Below, piece by piece: positions 16,005-24,937 of a DNA stretch of 64,000 bases. The DNA is from Alphaproteobacteria bacterium (GTDB lineage Bacteria > Pseudomonadota > Alphaproteobacteria > Thalassobaculales > Thalassobaculaceae), in the NCBI GenBank assembly GCA_022822665.1, contig JAJEAR010000064.1:1-64000 (forward strand). The letters are read 5' to 3'. The translations under genes and the position numbers were made by a program. Within the stretch, counting starts at the first letter, position 1. Every line of letters begins with the position of its first letter. Below the pieces are notes generated by a model that saw nothing but the letters and a program-made list of their open reading frames with translations, had not been told where the DNA came from and searched no databases.

Positions 16005-17951
16005 CTACAGGTCGACCGCCCGTATCCGGGCGCCCTTGACCACCCAGGCAAGGTCGGCGAGCACCTGCTGGCGTCGGGCCGCGTGTTCGGCCGGCCAGTG
16101 CCCGGCGGGAAACAGCAGGGGGCGCAACGCAACCATGTTGTTGCCCGCTATCGAGAGAGTGGCGGTCATCGAACCCGGGTTGACCCGGTACCAGTAAAGC
16201 GCATCGGGCACCACCTCGATCCGGCCACCGCAGAGCACGATGCGAAGCAGGTATTCCCAGTCCTCGTACCCACGCTCCGGCTCCTCGAGAATTTGCCCGA
16301 AGGTCTCGAAGGTCCGGCGCGGGTAGAACGCGTTCGCATCGCCAAGACAGTTGTGAATGCTCCCGATCGACACGTCGTCACCCGAAAACGGCCTGATCGC
16401 CAGCGGCGGCGCGGCTTCCGTCAGCACTGCATCGTCCGCGAACACCTCGCAGAAGCACGACACCGCGTCCGCTCCGGTTCGCTGTGCGGCCGCAAGCAGG
16501 GTTTCAATCTCCCGTGGCCGGGCCACATTGTCATCGTCGACGAAAAGGATGTAGTCGCCACGGGCTGCGGCGAGCGCCTGATTGCGGTTGCGTCCGAGAG
16601 AATGGTGCTCCTGGCGCAGCACCCGGAACTCCCCGACCGGCGGCTGCCGCTCGACTTCGTCGAGGAATGCGAGCGCTTCATCCTCCGTACTGCCGTCATC
16701 ACACAGCAGGACCTCGATCCGCTCCCAGGTCTGGCGCCGTATGCTCTCGAGTGCGGCAGACAGGTACCGGGTACGGTTGAACATGGTCATGCAGACGCTG
16801 ACCAGGGGTTGTCCGGTCGCGGTGGCGGGTGCGGAGAGCGGAACGCTGTCACCCTCCCGGCTTTGGGCAAACACCGTCGACACCCCGGTCCCGCCGGCCG
16901 AGCCGATCACGTTCCCGACTCCGCTTGCTAGAACCAGCGCGAGCGTCCTGTGATCACGGGTGTAGACGGGAATACCGGACGCACGCATCCGGCGACGCAA
17001 TGCCGGGTGTTCCTGCACCACGATCCTGGCGCCGGACACCACCGCGAGCTCAAGCATGATGCCGGCGTCCGACCCGACAGCAGGGACGATGACGACGCCA
17101 GCAGCGGCAAGATTCGGGGCGGGGTTACCTTCGATGAACCAGTCGAAGCTGACGTCGACACGTAGCCCGCCCAGCGCGCGAAACACCTCTTCCACCTGCG
17201 CTGCTGTATGCGGCTGCCCCCATTGCAGGAATTCGATCCGCGAGAGTTCGTGCCCACCCGCGAGTGCAAGCGCCAACCCGCGGGCAGCAACACCGACGTC
17301 CTCCGCACCAGGATAACCGGTGAGTACCAGGTAGTCCGGCGCCGGTCCGTCCGCGACCGTGCTGTCGTCCCGATCCCAGACCGGCACCAGTTCCGCCCGA
17401 TCCGGGTCAAGATCCTCAAGCTGGTGCGGTGAGACAACAAGGATGCGGTCGGCGAGTTCGAAACAGCGTTCCTCGCGATGGAATGCTGCAACATCCTCGA
17501 GTGACGGGTAAACGGACCGGTCGGCCATCAGCTCGCGTCGCGCACCGAGATGCAGCAGACTGAAAGCCGTTGCCCGATGGCGCAATCCGAGCCGTTTTGC
17601 CTGCAGTGGATAGAAACCGACACCGAAGGCACCGGGCACTACCACGTCGGTACATGGGCGGTGCGTCAGGAACCGGTCGAGGTGCAGACTGAGGCCGAGT
17701 CCGATCCGCGGAGCGGTCTCGACCTCGACCGAGACCGGAACCTCGACTACCGCGGCACCGTGCCTGGCGGCAACCGTACAGGCTTCCTCGGCGGGAAACA
17801 CGATGTCCGGTGCCGAATCCGTCCGGCACAGGCAGTAGGTCACGGCGTGGCCGGCGGCCGACAGGCGGCCACCCAACCGCATCAGGAGGCGTGACGCCAT
17901 GACCGTCAGGACATCTCCGCCAACCAGGGGCAGGCAGAAGCTACGGCGCAC
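16005..17951 (-). CDS. Double glycosyltransferase: GT4-like N-terminal half plus GT2 C-terminal half
   Basis: A 648-residue protein, start GTG 17951 overlapping the upstream stop by 11 bases; an ATG at 17900 is the alternative. The N-terminal ~390 residues look like a GT-B glycosyltransferase (LSAAGHAVTYCL, long region with GSDAGIMLELAVVSGARIVV, near the usual nucleotide-sugar site). From about residue 410 a GT2 domain begins (PLVSVCMTMFNRTRYLSAAL, VLLCDDGST, LGRNRNQALAAARGDYILFVDDD with the DDD divalent-metal motif, later GYEDWEYLLRI). It probably adds two sugars to the exported glycan. Specificity unreadable. Confidence 0.8.
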   Translation of the reverse strand: MRRSFCLPLVGGDVLTVMASRLLMRLGGRLSAAGHAVTYCLCRTDSAPDIVFPAEEACTVAARHGAAVVEVPVSVEVETAPRIGLGLSLHLDRFLTHRPCTDVVVPGAFGVGFYPLQAKRLGLRHRATAFSLLHLGARRELMADRSVYPSLEDVAAFHREERCFELADRILVVSPHQLEDLDPDRAELVPVWDRDDSTVADGPAPDYLVLTGYPGAEDVGVAARGLALALAGGHELSRIEFLQWGQPHTAAQVEEVFRALGGLRVDVSFDWFIEGNPAPNLAAAGVVIVPAVGSDAGIMLELAVVSGARIVVQEHPALRRRMRASGIPVYTRDHRTLALVLASGVGNVIGSAGGTGVSTVFAQSREGDSVPLSAPATATGQPLVSVCMTMFNRTRYLSAALESIRRQTWERIEVLLCDDGSTEDEALAFLDEVERQPPVGEFRVLRQEHHSLGRNRNQALAAARGDYILFVDDDNVARPREIETLLAAAQRTGADAVSCFCEVFADDAVLTEAAPPLAIRPFSGDDVSIGSIHNCLGDANAFYPRRTFETFGQILEEPERGYEDWEYLLRIVLCGGRIEVVPDALYWYRVNPGSMTATLSIAGNNMVALRPLLFPAGHWPAEHAARRQQVLADLAWVVKGARIRAVDL

Positions 17952-20900
17952 CGTCAGGGTCCACGGAAGCGGAGGCCACCTCTTCGCCGCGGTCCGAAGC
18001 CGTGCGCCGAGTCCAGTCGACGGTCTCGCGCTCTTCGATCGAGTAGGGCGCAGCCCGGGCCTCATTGTCACAGACGAACTCGGCATCCCTGCTGACGACC
18101 ACCACCGAACCGCGAGACTGCGCCTCGGCGCACATGGCCGCGGCCACAGACTCGATCGTGTTGTATCGAGCGAGCAGGTCGGGCTTCACGCCTCCGTCCA
18201 CCCTGAACGCGAAACACCGAGGATCGACGGCATGTGGGAACAGGTACCGCGATCGGCTGGCCGTCGAACGGAACCCGTCGCACAGCACCGACTTCTGGGT
18301 GATCGCACCGCCTGCGACCGCAACACCGTCGGCAGCCGCAAGCGCAATCAGCTCGGACACCGCGTCGGCATGCGCGGGCCGGCAGGCGTGATCGATGACC
18401 ACGACAACGTCGGGCCGGGTGCGCTCGAGCAAGGCCAGGAGTTCGCCAAGGGCTCCGTTCGCACCTGGCTCGACGATGTGAAGGCGGCCGGTCATGGGCT
18501 CGCTGTCGGCTGATGACGAGTCCCCGGGCATTCCCAGCACCATGATCTCGAGTGCCTGTTCGTTACCCCGCAACGCCGACATCATCCACGGAGCAAGCGG
18601 AGCCCCGGTCTCGTTGAAGACACACACCACAACCCGATCATCCCGGACGGGCAGCGGTTCCACTCCCAGTCCCGGACCCTCGGCAAGCCCGGCAGCCCCA
18701 GTGGTCACCCGCCACCCGAACTGCCCGAGGACATCGTCAAGGCGCAGGGCCGCAAACACTGCGGCTGGACCCGCGGGTGTCGACGGGACCGCTTTCCTGT
18801 GAACCAGGACGCGCGGGACATGGCAGATCCGGGACATTTCGGCGCCCTGGACCCAGTCGACGTGCTGGCGCACCAGGTCGGCGGGGTTCCTGCATGGCCG
18901 CACCCCCGCGCGCTCCGCGATCCGGCGCGAAACCATTGCGAGGCCATCCAGTCTCAGGGCCATGAAGGGCACGTGCGCAACCGGTGGCCCGGCGAAGGTC
19001 GGCCCGAATTGGATACCCCACTGATCAATGCGATCGAAATCCGAGTAGGCGACATCGCGATCCGGCGCCACGACTGCAAGCACAGCCGCAATGGCGTCGG
19101 GCTCGTAAAGGTCCGTCGGCCGCAACCAGGCGAGCCACTCCCATTCCTGTTCCTCGCCCAGGGCAACCTCCAGAGCACTCCGGGTCGCCACTTGCCGAAT
19201 CCGGATCCGCGGATCGCCGACCTCCTCGTCGGCGCCGGGGAAGTTGGCACTATCGTCGACGCACACAATGAGGCGCCAGTCGGTCCACGCCTGCTGGCGC
19301 AGCGTCTCGATCATGGCCGGCAGGTGAGCGCTCGTGGCGGCGTCCCCGGGGCTGGTCAGCAGCATCACCCTGCCGGCCGAGCCGGGAGCATCCACGGGCT
19401 CGGCTCGCTGGTGCATCGCCCATGCGCTGTAGAGTGGACTGTACGGCGCTTCCCGGGGCACAGGTCGCGGGATCCGGCCAGGCTCCCGGGCCTCATCAGC
19501 CTCAGTGACAGTGCCGGGTTCAGGGGTCTCGTCGGCCTGCACGCGAGAGTTGTCACCATCCGGCGGGTGCTCGTCGCGAATGCGGCGGCGAAGCAGGTGT
19601 TCGAGCCACCTGAGGGGCCGCGTGTACCTCCAGCGCCGCGACACCAAAACTGAGACGATCTGATCAAGCGCATGGAGTTCATCCGGCGGATCCTGGCTGT
19701 CTGTCGCCGCACCTCTGGATGACACGAAAGCGAGCGGCCACCGCCAGCTCCTGTAGCCGCGCAGACGGACAAGCAACCTGCGTGCGATTTCAAGACGTTG
19801 ATCCGGCGAGGCGGTCGGACGTTCCAGAAGGTCGCGCTGACCCGGGGCCAATACCGGGATCAACCTCGAAAGCTGGACGAAGAGGAACTCTCGCGTCGTG
19901 GCGAGATTCTGCGCCGTTGAGGCCAGTTCTTCGTGAGATACGGCAAGGTCTCGTTTCGTTGCGTCAAGGTCCCATCTCGTTGTGGCGAGACTGTTTCTGG
20001 TCAAAGCAAGTTCGTCCTGTACCGGCGCCAGCAGGGCTGCATCACGCGGCGAAATATCTCTGAATCCGTGATAGGCCATGCGGGCGACGCTTTCCTCGGC
20101 GCCCGCAGCGCTGCGGGCTCCCCGTCTTAAGGCCTCTTCCTTGGTTGCGATCATGTCGCACACAGCTTCGAGGTCCCGGGCCGACGTGGCCAGGAGCGGC
20201 TGCATGCTGCGAAACGTCGCGGCCATCTCCAGCAGGGAAGGAGAAAACCTGCCGGCTTCGCCTGTCTCGCAAAGCAGTGCGTGGACCCGCGCGGTCCATT
20301 CGTCGCTTCCCCCTGCTTCCGATACGTGATGACGCTGGCTGCGATCGATCGCGGAGATCAATTCCCTCACGCGATCCTCCCCCGGTTCCGGCAGGTCGAG
20401 CGCGCGCACGAGCCGCGGAAGCACTGCACCGGGATCCGCCAGCAATTCATCGTAATCGACCACGACCCGGACAGAACCATCAAGCTGCGAGACGGCTTCA
20501 AGCGTGTGCTGCAACCACAGAAGACGCCCGAGTGCAGGCGGCATGTTCTGGCGGCGGTGCAATGAGCCTGCCACCGCGTCGGGCGCCCGAGTTGCCAGGA
20601 CAAAGGCGGGTTCGATCCCGGTTTCCCGGAAGATGTCGAGCCACAGGGGGAGTAGCCTCGCCGTCCTGGGATCCTTGAACCCGAACAGGTGCGGCGTTGC
20701 CGCACATTCCCGCTCGAGTACCGCTGTCAGTGCTAACCGGTAGGGAAGCACCTCGGGAGATTTCCACCAGTCTTCGGCAACCGGCTCCAGGCCACGGGCG
20801 CAGTGCCAGGACCGGTCGAGGACATCATCGAGCAGCGCCTCCTGGGCCGTGACGATGTCGACGTGTTCCCAGTACCCACCCTCGTTGTCCGGGACGGGTT

Positions 20901-21021
20901 GGGTCATCACCCTGGGCCCGAACGTAACACCGAGGCCGTCAAGCAGCCGGGCAAGCAGCGATGTTCCGCTACGATGCATGCCGACGATGACCACAACCCC
21001 TGTCGTCGAACGGTCATTCAT
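17941..21021 (-). CDS. Large sulfotransferase - coiled coil - glycosyltransferase-like protein
   Basis: A 1026-residue multi-domain protein. Residues ~10-26 hold the sulfotransferase P-loop GMHRSGTSLLARLL, followed by the FGFKDPRTARLLPLW block typical of bacterial sulfotransferase-family proteins. About residues 350-410 form a heptad-like helix built of repeating TTR/LA units (LALTRNSLATTRWDLDATKR and onward). From ~555 a GT2-like fold begins (VMLLTSPGDAATSAHL, TLRQQAWTDWRLIVCVDDS, DVAYSDFDRID), though the metal-binding DxD is weak. The ATG at 21021 fits the family N-terminus. It precedes the double glycosyltransferase with an 11-base overlap. It likely sulfates and extends the surface glycan. 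Confidence 0.72.
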   Translation of the reverse strand: MNDRSTTGVVVIVGMHRSGTSLLARLLDGLGVTFGPRVMTQPVPDNEGGYWEHVDIVTAQEALLDDVLDRSWHCARGLEPVAEDWWKSPEVLPYRLALTAVLERECAATPHLFGFKDPRTARLLPLWLDIFRETGIEPAFVLATRAPDAVAGSLHRRQNMPPALGRLLWLQHTLEAVSQLDGSVRVVVDYDELLADPGAVLPRLVRALDLPEPGEDRVRELISAIDRSQRHHVSEAGGSDEWTARVHALLCETGEAGRFSPSLLEMAATFRSMQPLLATSARDLEAVCDMIATKEEALRRGARSAAGAEESVARMAYHGFRDISPRDAALLAPVQDELALTRNSLATTRWDLDATKRDLAVSHEELASTAQNLATTREFLFVQLSRLIPVLAPGQRDLLERPTASPDQRLEIARRLLVRLRGYRSWRWPLAFVSSRGAATDSQDPPDELHALDQIVSVLVSRRWRYTRPLRWLEHLLRRRIRDEHPPDGDNSRVQADETPEPGTVTEADEAREPGRIPRPVPREAPYSPLYSAWAMHQRAEPVDAPGSAGRVMLLTSPGDAATSAHLPAMIETLRQQAWTDWRLIVCVDDSANFPGADEEVGDPRIRIRQVATRSALEVALGEEQEWEWLAWLRPTDLYEPDAIAAVLAVVAPDRDVAYSDFDRIDQWGIQFGPTFAGPPVAHVPFMALRLDGLAMVSRRIAERAGVRPCRNPADLVRQHVDWVQGAEMSRICHVPRVLVHRKAVPSTPAGPAAVFAALRLDDVLGQFGWRVTTGAAGLAEGPGLGVEPLPVRDDRVVVCVFNETGAPLAPWMMSALRGNEQALEIMVLGMPGDSSSADSEPMTGRLHIVEPGANGALGELLALLERTRPDVVVVIDHACRPAHADAVSELIALAAADGVAVAGGAITQKSVLCDGFRSTASRSRYLFPHAVDPRCFAFRVDGGVKPDLLARYNTIESVAAAMCAEAQSRGSVVVVSRDAEFVCDNEARAAPYSIEERETVDWTRRTASDRGEEVASASVDPDGAP

Positions 21022-21267
21022 GCGCGGTACATCTCCATTGTCCCTGCTGCTCCCGCCGGACCCGGCCTGTCTCGCTACATGATGGAAAATCCGATAGTCC
21101 CGGTCCCGACAGGCCATGCCCGGGTTCTGTATACCACGCCTTCATCGGGCGAAACGCAGACGGTGTTTGTCCTTTCGTGGCCCCGGCCCTGTCGTTATGG
21201 TGCGCACCCGTCAGGCGCCGCCCGCAGCGGCGAGAACTCATAGTATTGCAATTGACATCAAGGGAAT

Positions 21268-23118
21268 ATGCTGATGTCACAATTCAGATATCCTGCGGAC
21301 ATGCATATTGACGTTTCAGTCGTTACATATAATTCTGAACGACATCTCGATGACTTGATTGATAGTCTTTGCGAGCAGGACATTGGAAGCGAAAACCTGA
21401 ATGTCAGGTTTGTCGACAATGACAGCACCGACAACACCGTTGCCCGCCTGAAGGACCACGCCTCCAGCCACGGCAAGAGCTTCGGTTGCTTCGAAATCAT
21501 CGAGAACCCGAGGAATGTCGGGTTCGGGCGCGGGCACAACCGCGCGGTCGAACAGGGGTCGGCGCCCTTCGTCTTCATTCTCAACCCGGATACGCGCCTC
21601 TACCCGGATTGCCTCTCGGAACTGCTGGGCCGTGCCATTGGAGAAGAGGAGACGGTCGGGGTCTGGGAGCCGCGCCAGATTCCTTACGAACATCCCAAGC
21701 AGTACGATCCCGTCATCATGGAGCCGCCCTGGTGTGCCGGGGCGGCCCTGCTGATCCGCCGAACTGCCTTCGAGGCGGTCAGGGGCTTTGACCGGCATAT
21801 CTTCATATACTGCGAGGATGTCGATCTGAGCTGGCGGCTGAAACGCGACGGCTGGAAGCTGCGCTACGTCCCGTCGGCCTGTGTCCGGCACGATACCTAC
21901 GACGCACCAAACCAGGTCAAGCCGGCCCAGTTCATCTACAGCATTCTCGGAAACCAGTTCCTGCGCGCCCGGTTCGGCTCCGCGCGGGAAATGGCGGCGG
22001 GATGGTTCATGTTCCTGGCTGTCCTGTTCGGCCCGAAGTACTTTTCGGGTCAGCGCAAGGGCTTGCTCCGAATATTGCTTACCTATGGCTATCGTTTTCT
22101 TCATTTCCTGTCACTTCGACACCGGACGCCGGGCATCGAATTCCATGGATGGGACTATGCCCCGGTCCGCGACGGTGCCTTCCACGAAGTCGTCCCCTAC
22201 CAGGACATCGACAGTCCGCCCCTTGTCTCGGTACTGGTGCGCACGATCGGGCGAAAGGCACAGGTGCGGCGCGCACTGCAATCGATCGCAAACCAGACCT
22301 GGCGCAACATCGAGGTTATCGTGGTCGAGGACGGGCCTGCCACCATCGAGGACGTTGTCGGCGACTTCGCGCATGTCTCCCTCACCTATGTGCCTCTCGG
22401 TGTGAATCGGGGACGCTGTCACGCGGGCAACGTGGCGATGGAACGGGCGTCGGGCCAGTACTTCTGCTTCCTCGACGAGGATGACGAGCTTTACGCCGAC
22501 CACATCGAACAACTGTACGTTACCTTGCAGGATAGCTCTGCGCAGGCAGTCTATTCGAACTCCTTCGAGGTGAAGACCGAGTGGGACGACCAGTTCAACA
22601 TTGTTCGGGAGGGTACGCGAGACATCGTCTACAATGAAGAGTTCTCCTTCGTCGAGATGTCGCGGCGAAATCTTACACCCATCTGCAACGTCCTGTTTTC
22701 CCGCTACCTTTATGAAACATGTGGCGGCCTCGATCCGCAACTGGACAATCTGGAAGACTGGGAACTTTGGCTTCGCTTCATCGCCGAAGGAGGCCATTTC
22801 GCGCGGCTTCCCAAGACCACGGCACTCTATCGGCTCAACATGCACCCTAAGTCCGAGCTTGATCGCAGGAATGAGTTGCACAGCTACTACGACCTGGTTC
22901 GCATGAAACACCGTGAAACACCGATCACCCTGACGATCGGGAACCTGGCTTCGGATGCCGACGCGCTACACAGAAGCCACGTAGAAATGCTTGGCATCGC
23001 GCCAGAGGAACTCCGCGCCCTGAAGAAACTGTCGGCCCGGCTCCGGTTCGTGCGCTTCTGCGTCAATATCATGCGACAGACCCTCATGCGGATGGTCTTC
23101 AAGTCGCGGGTCCGGTAG
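21268..23118 (+). CDS. Tandem GT2 glycosyltransferase A
   Basis: A 616-residue protein with two GT2 domains in series. Domain 1 (from ~14): DVSVVTYNSERHLDDLI, VDNDSTDN, NVGFGRGHNRAV, FILNPDTRLYPD, then GFDRHIFIYCEDVDLSWRL, a rhamnosyl/galactosyl transferase-like pattern. Domain 2 (from ~310): LVSVLVRTIGRKAQVRRAL, VVEDGPAT, FCFLDEDDELYADH, NLEDWELWLRF. The gene encoded at 27894-29933 has the same architecture. The start at 21268 or the ATG at 21301 are both possible. It diverges from the sulfotransferase gene across ~245 bp, which should contain both promoters. Confidence 0.85.
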   Translation: MLMSQFRYPADMHIDVSVVTYNSERHLDDLIDSLCEQDIGSENLNVRFVDNDSTDNTVARLKDHASSHGKSFGCFEIIENPRNVGFGRGHNRAVEQGSAPFVFILNPDTRLYPDCLSELLGRAIGEEETVGVWEPRQIPYEHPKQYDPVIMEPPWCAGAALLIRRTAFEAVRGFDRHIFIYCEDVDLSWRLKRDGWKLRYVPSACVRHDTYDAPNQVKPAQFIYSILGNQFLRARFGSAREMAAGWFMFLAVLFGPKYFSGQRKGLLRILLTYGYRFLHFLSLRHRTPGIEFHGWDYAPVRDGAFHEVVPYQDIDSPPLVSVLVRTIGRKAQVRRALQSIANQTWRNIEVIVVEDGPATIEDVVGDFAHVSLTYVPLGVNRGRCHAGNVAMERASGQYFCFLDEDDELYADHIEQLYVTLQDSSAQAVYSNSFEVKTEWDDQFNIVREGTRDIVYNEEFSFVEMSRRNLTPICNVLFSRYLYETCGGLDPQLDNLEDWELWLRFIAEGGHFARLPKTTALYRLNMHPKSELDRRNELHSYYDLVRMKHRETPITLTIGNLASDADALHRSHVEMLGIAPEELRALKKLSARLRFVRFCVNIMRQTLMRMVFKSRVR

Positions 23119-23126
23119 GCCGTCTG

Positions 23127-23147
23127 CCGTCGAGGAGACGGTTTCTT
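23127..23147 (+). terminator. Intrinsic terminator candidate after glycosyltransferase A
   Basis: CCGTC (23127-23131), loop GAGGA, GACGG (23137-23141), then TTTCTT, beginning eight bases after the stop codon. The stem is short but GC-rich and followed directly by a T-rich run. A second hairpin, CGGCTCG/CGAGCCG with a 3-nt loop, lies at 23155-23171 without a T-run. Confidence 0.5.
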
Positions 23148-23171
23148 CCAGGGACGGCTCGTGTCGAGCCG

Positions 23172-23759
23172 CGAATCGCGGCCGGACCTTTCACGGACCG
23201 AACCGCAGTCGATCTCCCGTTCCCCGGGACAGACATGCACCCCTGTTCCAGTCCGGACTCCGTAAGCCGCCACCGCCTGCGGCCCGACGGAGACGGATCC
23301 TCGACGTCATCCCGAACGCCGGTTCACCTGGGGGAGATGGTTTCCGGGTCCTTCGCGTTCTTTCTGTTCCGAAGAAGTACTTCCCGAGCCAACGACCACC
23401 GGACCGTGGCGCTGTCATGGTGCCGATCGTGAGGACCCGCACGTCGCTCGTACAGCTGTGGGAAGTGGAGCCGTATCTGGGGAGACCGCTTGGCCGGGCT
23501 TTCAGGGCCATTCGCCTCCTGGACACCGGCTTCGCAACCAGTCGCGAGAACATTGCCGGATCACAGGGGCATGCCGGCACGCCGGTGGCACGCAACAATT
23601 GCTGCTCTTGTCCAGATGAGTCACATTGATCAGGCGTATCCGCCTGCCTATGGTTCCGCCCCTTTTGCCGGGCAGCCGCTCAGGCTCCCGCCCTGCCGGA
23701 TCGAACAGCACGAATGCGCCGCCGTCGAAACGTGGTTTCAACACCGGACAGCCCGCACC
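23172..23759. other. Gap before serC with a possible degraded glycosyltransferase remnant
   Basis: About 590 bp. Frames are open on both strands but none is a convincing gene. Around 23350-23400 the sequence (e.g. aagtacttcccgagccaacg) resembles the FGPKYFSGQR segment joining the two domains of the tandem GT2 genes, with frame-disrupting changes. This may be a relic of a third copy. Confidence 0.3.
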
Positions 23760-24917
23760 ATGCCAGGCAAGCCAGATCGCTCACCCCGGAACCCGCTGTT
23801 CTCCTGCGGCCCCTGCGCCAAACGGCCGGGCTGGAATCCTTCTGTCCTTGGTGACGCGGTCCTTGGCCGATACCACCGGTCATCGCCGGCACGGACCCGA
23901 CTTCAGGAGGTCATCGAACGGAGCAGGGCCCTGCTTGAGCTCCCTGACGACTGGCGGCTCGGTATCGTCCCCGGTTCGGACACCGGAGCCTTCGAAATGG
24001 CGATGTGGTCGCTGCTCGGCGCTCGCGGCGTCGACGTGCTCGCCTGGGAGAGTTTCGGCAAGGGGTGGGTCACCGACATCACCGCCCAGCTCCGGCTTGA
24101 CGATATCCGTGTTCTCGAGGCCGACTACGGTGCACTGCCTGATCTTTCGCGCGTCGACTGCGACCGCGACGTGGTCTTCACCTGGAACGGCACCACCTCC
24201 GGGGTACGGGTCCCTGACGGGTCTTGGATTGCTGAGGACAGGGCGGGCCTCACGCTGTGCGATGCCACCAGCGCCGTGCTTGCCCAGGACATCCCCTGGT
24301 CACGCATCGATGCCGCAACCTTCTCCTGGCAGAAGGTGCTCGGGGGAGAGGCGGCCCATGGCATGCTGGTGCTGTCTCCCCGCGCCGTCGAGAGACTGGA
24401 ATCCCGCACGCCGACCTGGCCGATGCCGAAGCTCTTCCGGCTTGTCACGAAGGGTCGGCTGAACGAGGGCATATTCCGCGGCGACACCATCAACACCCCG
24501 TCCCTGCTCTGCGTCGAGGACGTGCTCGACGCCCTGCGCTGGGCCGAGGGGCTCGGCGGACTGACCGCGCTCAGGGCACGCGCCGACGCCAACCTGGCCG
24601 CGGTCGAACGCTGGGTGGGCCGCTCTGCGTGGGCCCGGTTCCTTGCAAGCGACCCCGCAATCCGATCCAACACGTCGATTTGCCTCAAGATCGCCAAGGA
24701 GCGCTGCGCGCACCTGTCCAAGGAACAAAAGGCTGGCCTTCCCCGGCGCATGGCCGACCTGCTTGACAGGGAGCGTGTCGCCCATGACATCAACGCCTAC
24801 CGTGACGCGCCGCCGGGACTGCGCCTTTGGGGCGGCGCCACCGTCGAGACCGCGGACATGGAAGCGGTTCTGCCCTGGCTCGACTGGTCCTTTGCGACCC
24901 TGGTGGATGCACAATAG
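23760..24917 (+). CDS. serC: Phosphoserine aminotransferase (alphaproteobacterial type)
   Basis: A 385-residue PLP enzyme that makes O-phosphoserine from 3-phosphohydroxypyruvate and glutamate, in cytosolic serine synthesis. The N-terminus KPDRSPRNPLFSCGPCAKRPG and GRYHRSSPARTRLQEVI are typical of the alphaproteobacterial branch. The PLP lysine is Lys192 in ATFSWQKVLGGE. The ATG at 23760 fits the family start although the frame is open for 270 bp upstream and the ribosome site is weak. serA follows after 20 bp, so they form an operon. Confidence 0.93.
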   Translation: MPGKPDRSPRNPLFSCGPCAKRPGWNPSVLGDAVLGRYHRSSPARTRLQEVIERSRALLELPDDWRLGIVPGSDTGAFEMAMWSLLGARGVDVLAWESFGKGWVTDITAQLRLDDIRVLEADYGALPDLSRVDCDRDVVFTWNGTTSGVRVPDGSWIAEDRAGLTLCDATSAVLAQDIPWSRIDAATFSWQKVLGGEAAHGMLVLSPRAVERLESRTPTWPMPKLFRLVTKGRLNEGIFRGDTINTPSLLCVEDVLDALRWAEGLGGLTALRARADANLAAVERWVGRSAWARFLASDPAIRSNTSICLKIAKERCAHLSKEQKAGLPRRMADLLDRERVAHDINAYRDAPPGLRLWGGATVETADMEAVLPWLDWSFATLVDAQ

Positions 24918-24937
24918 CCGGCACGCTGGAGCGGCAC

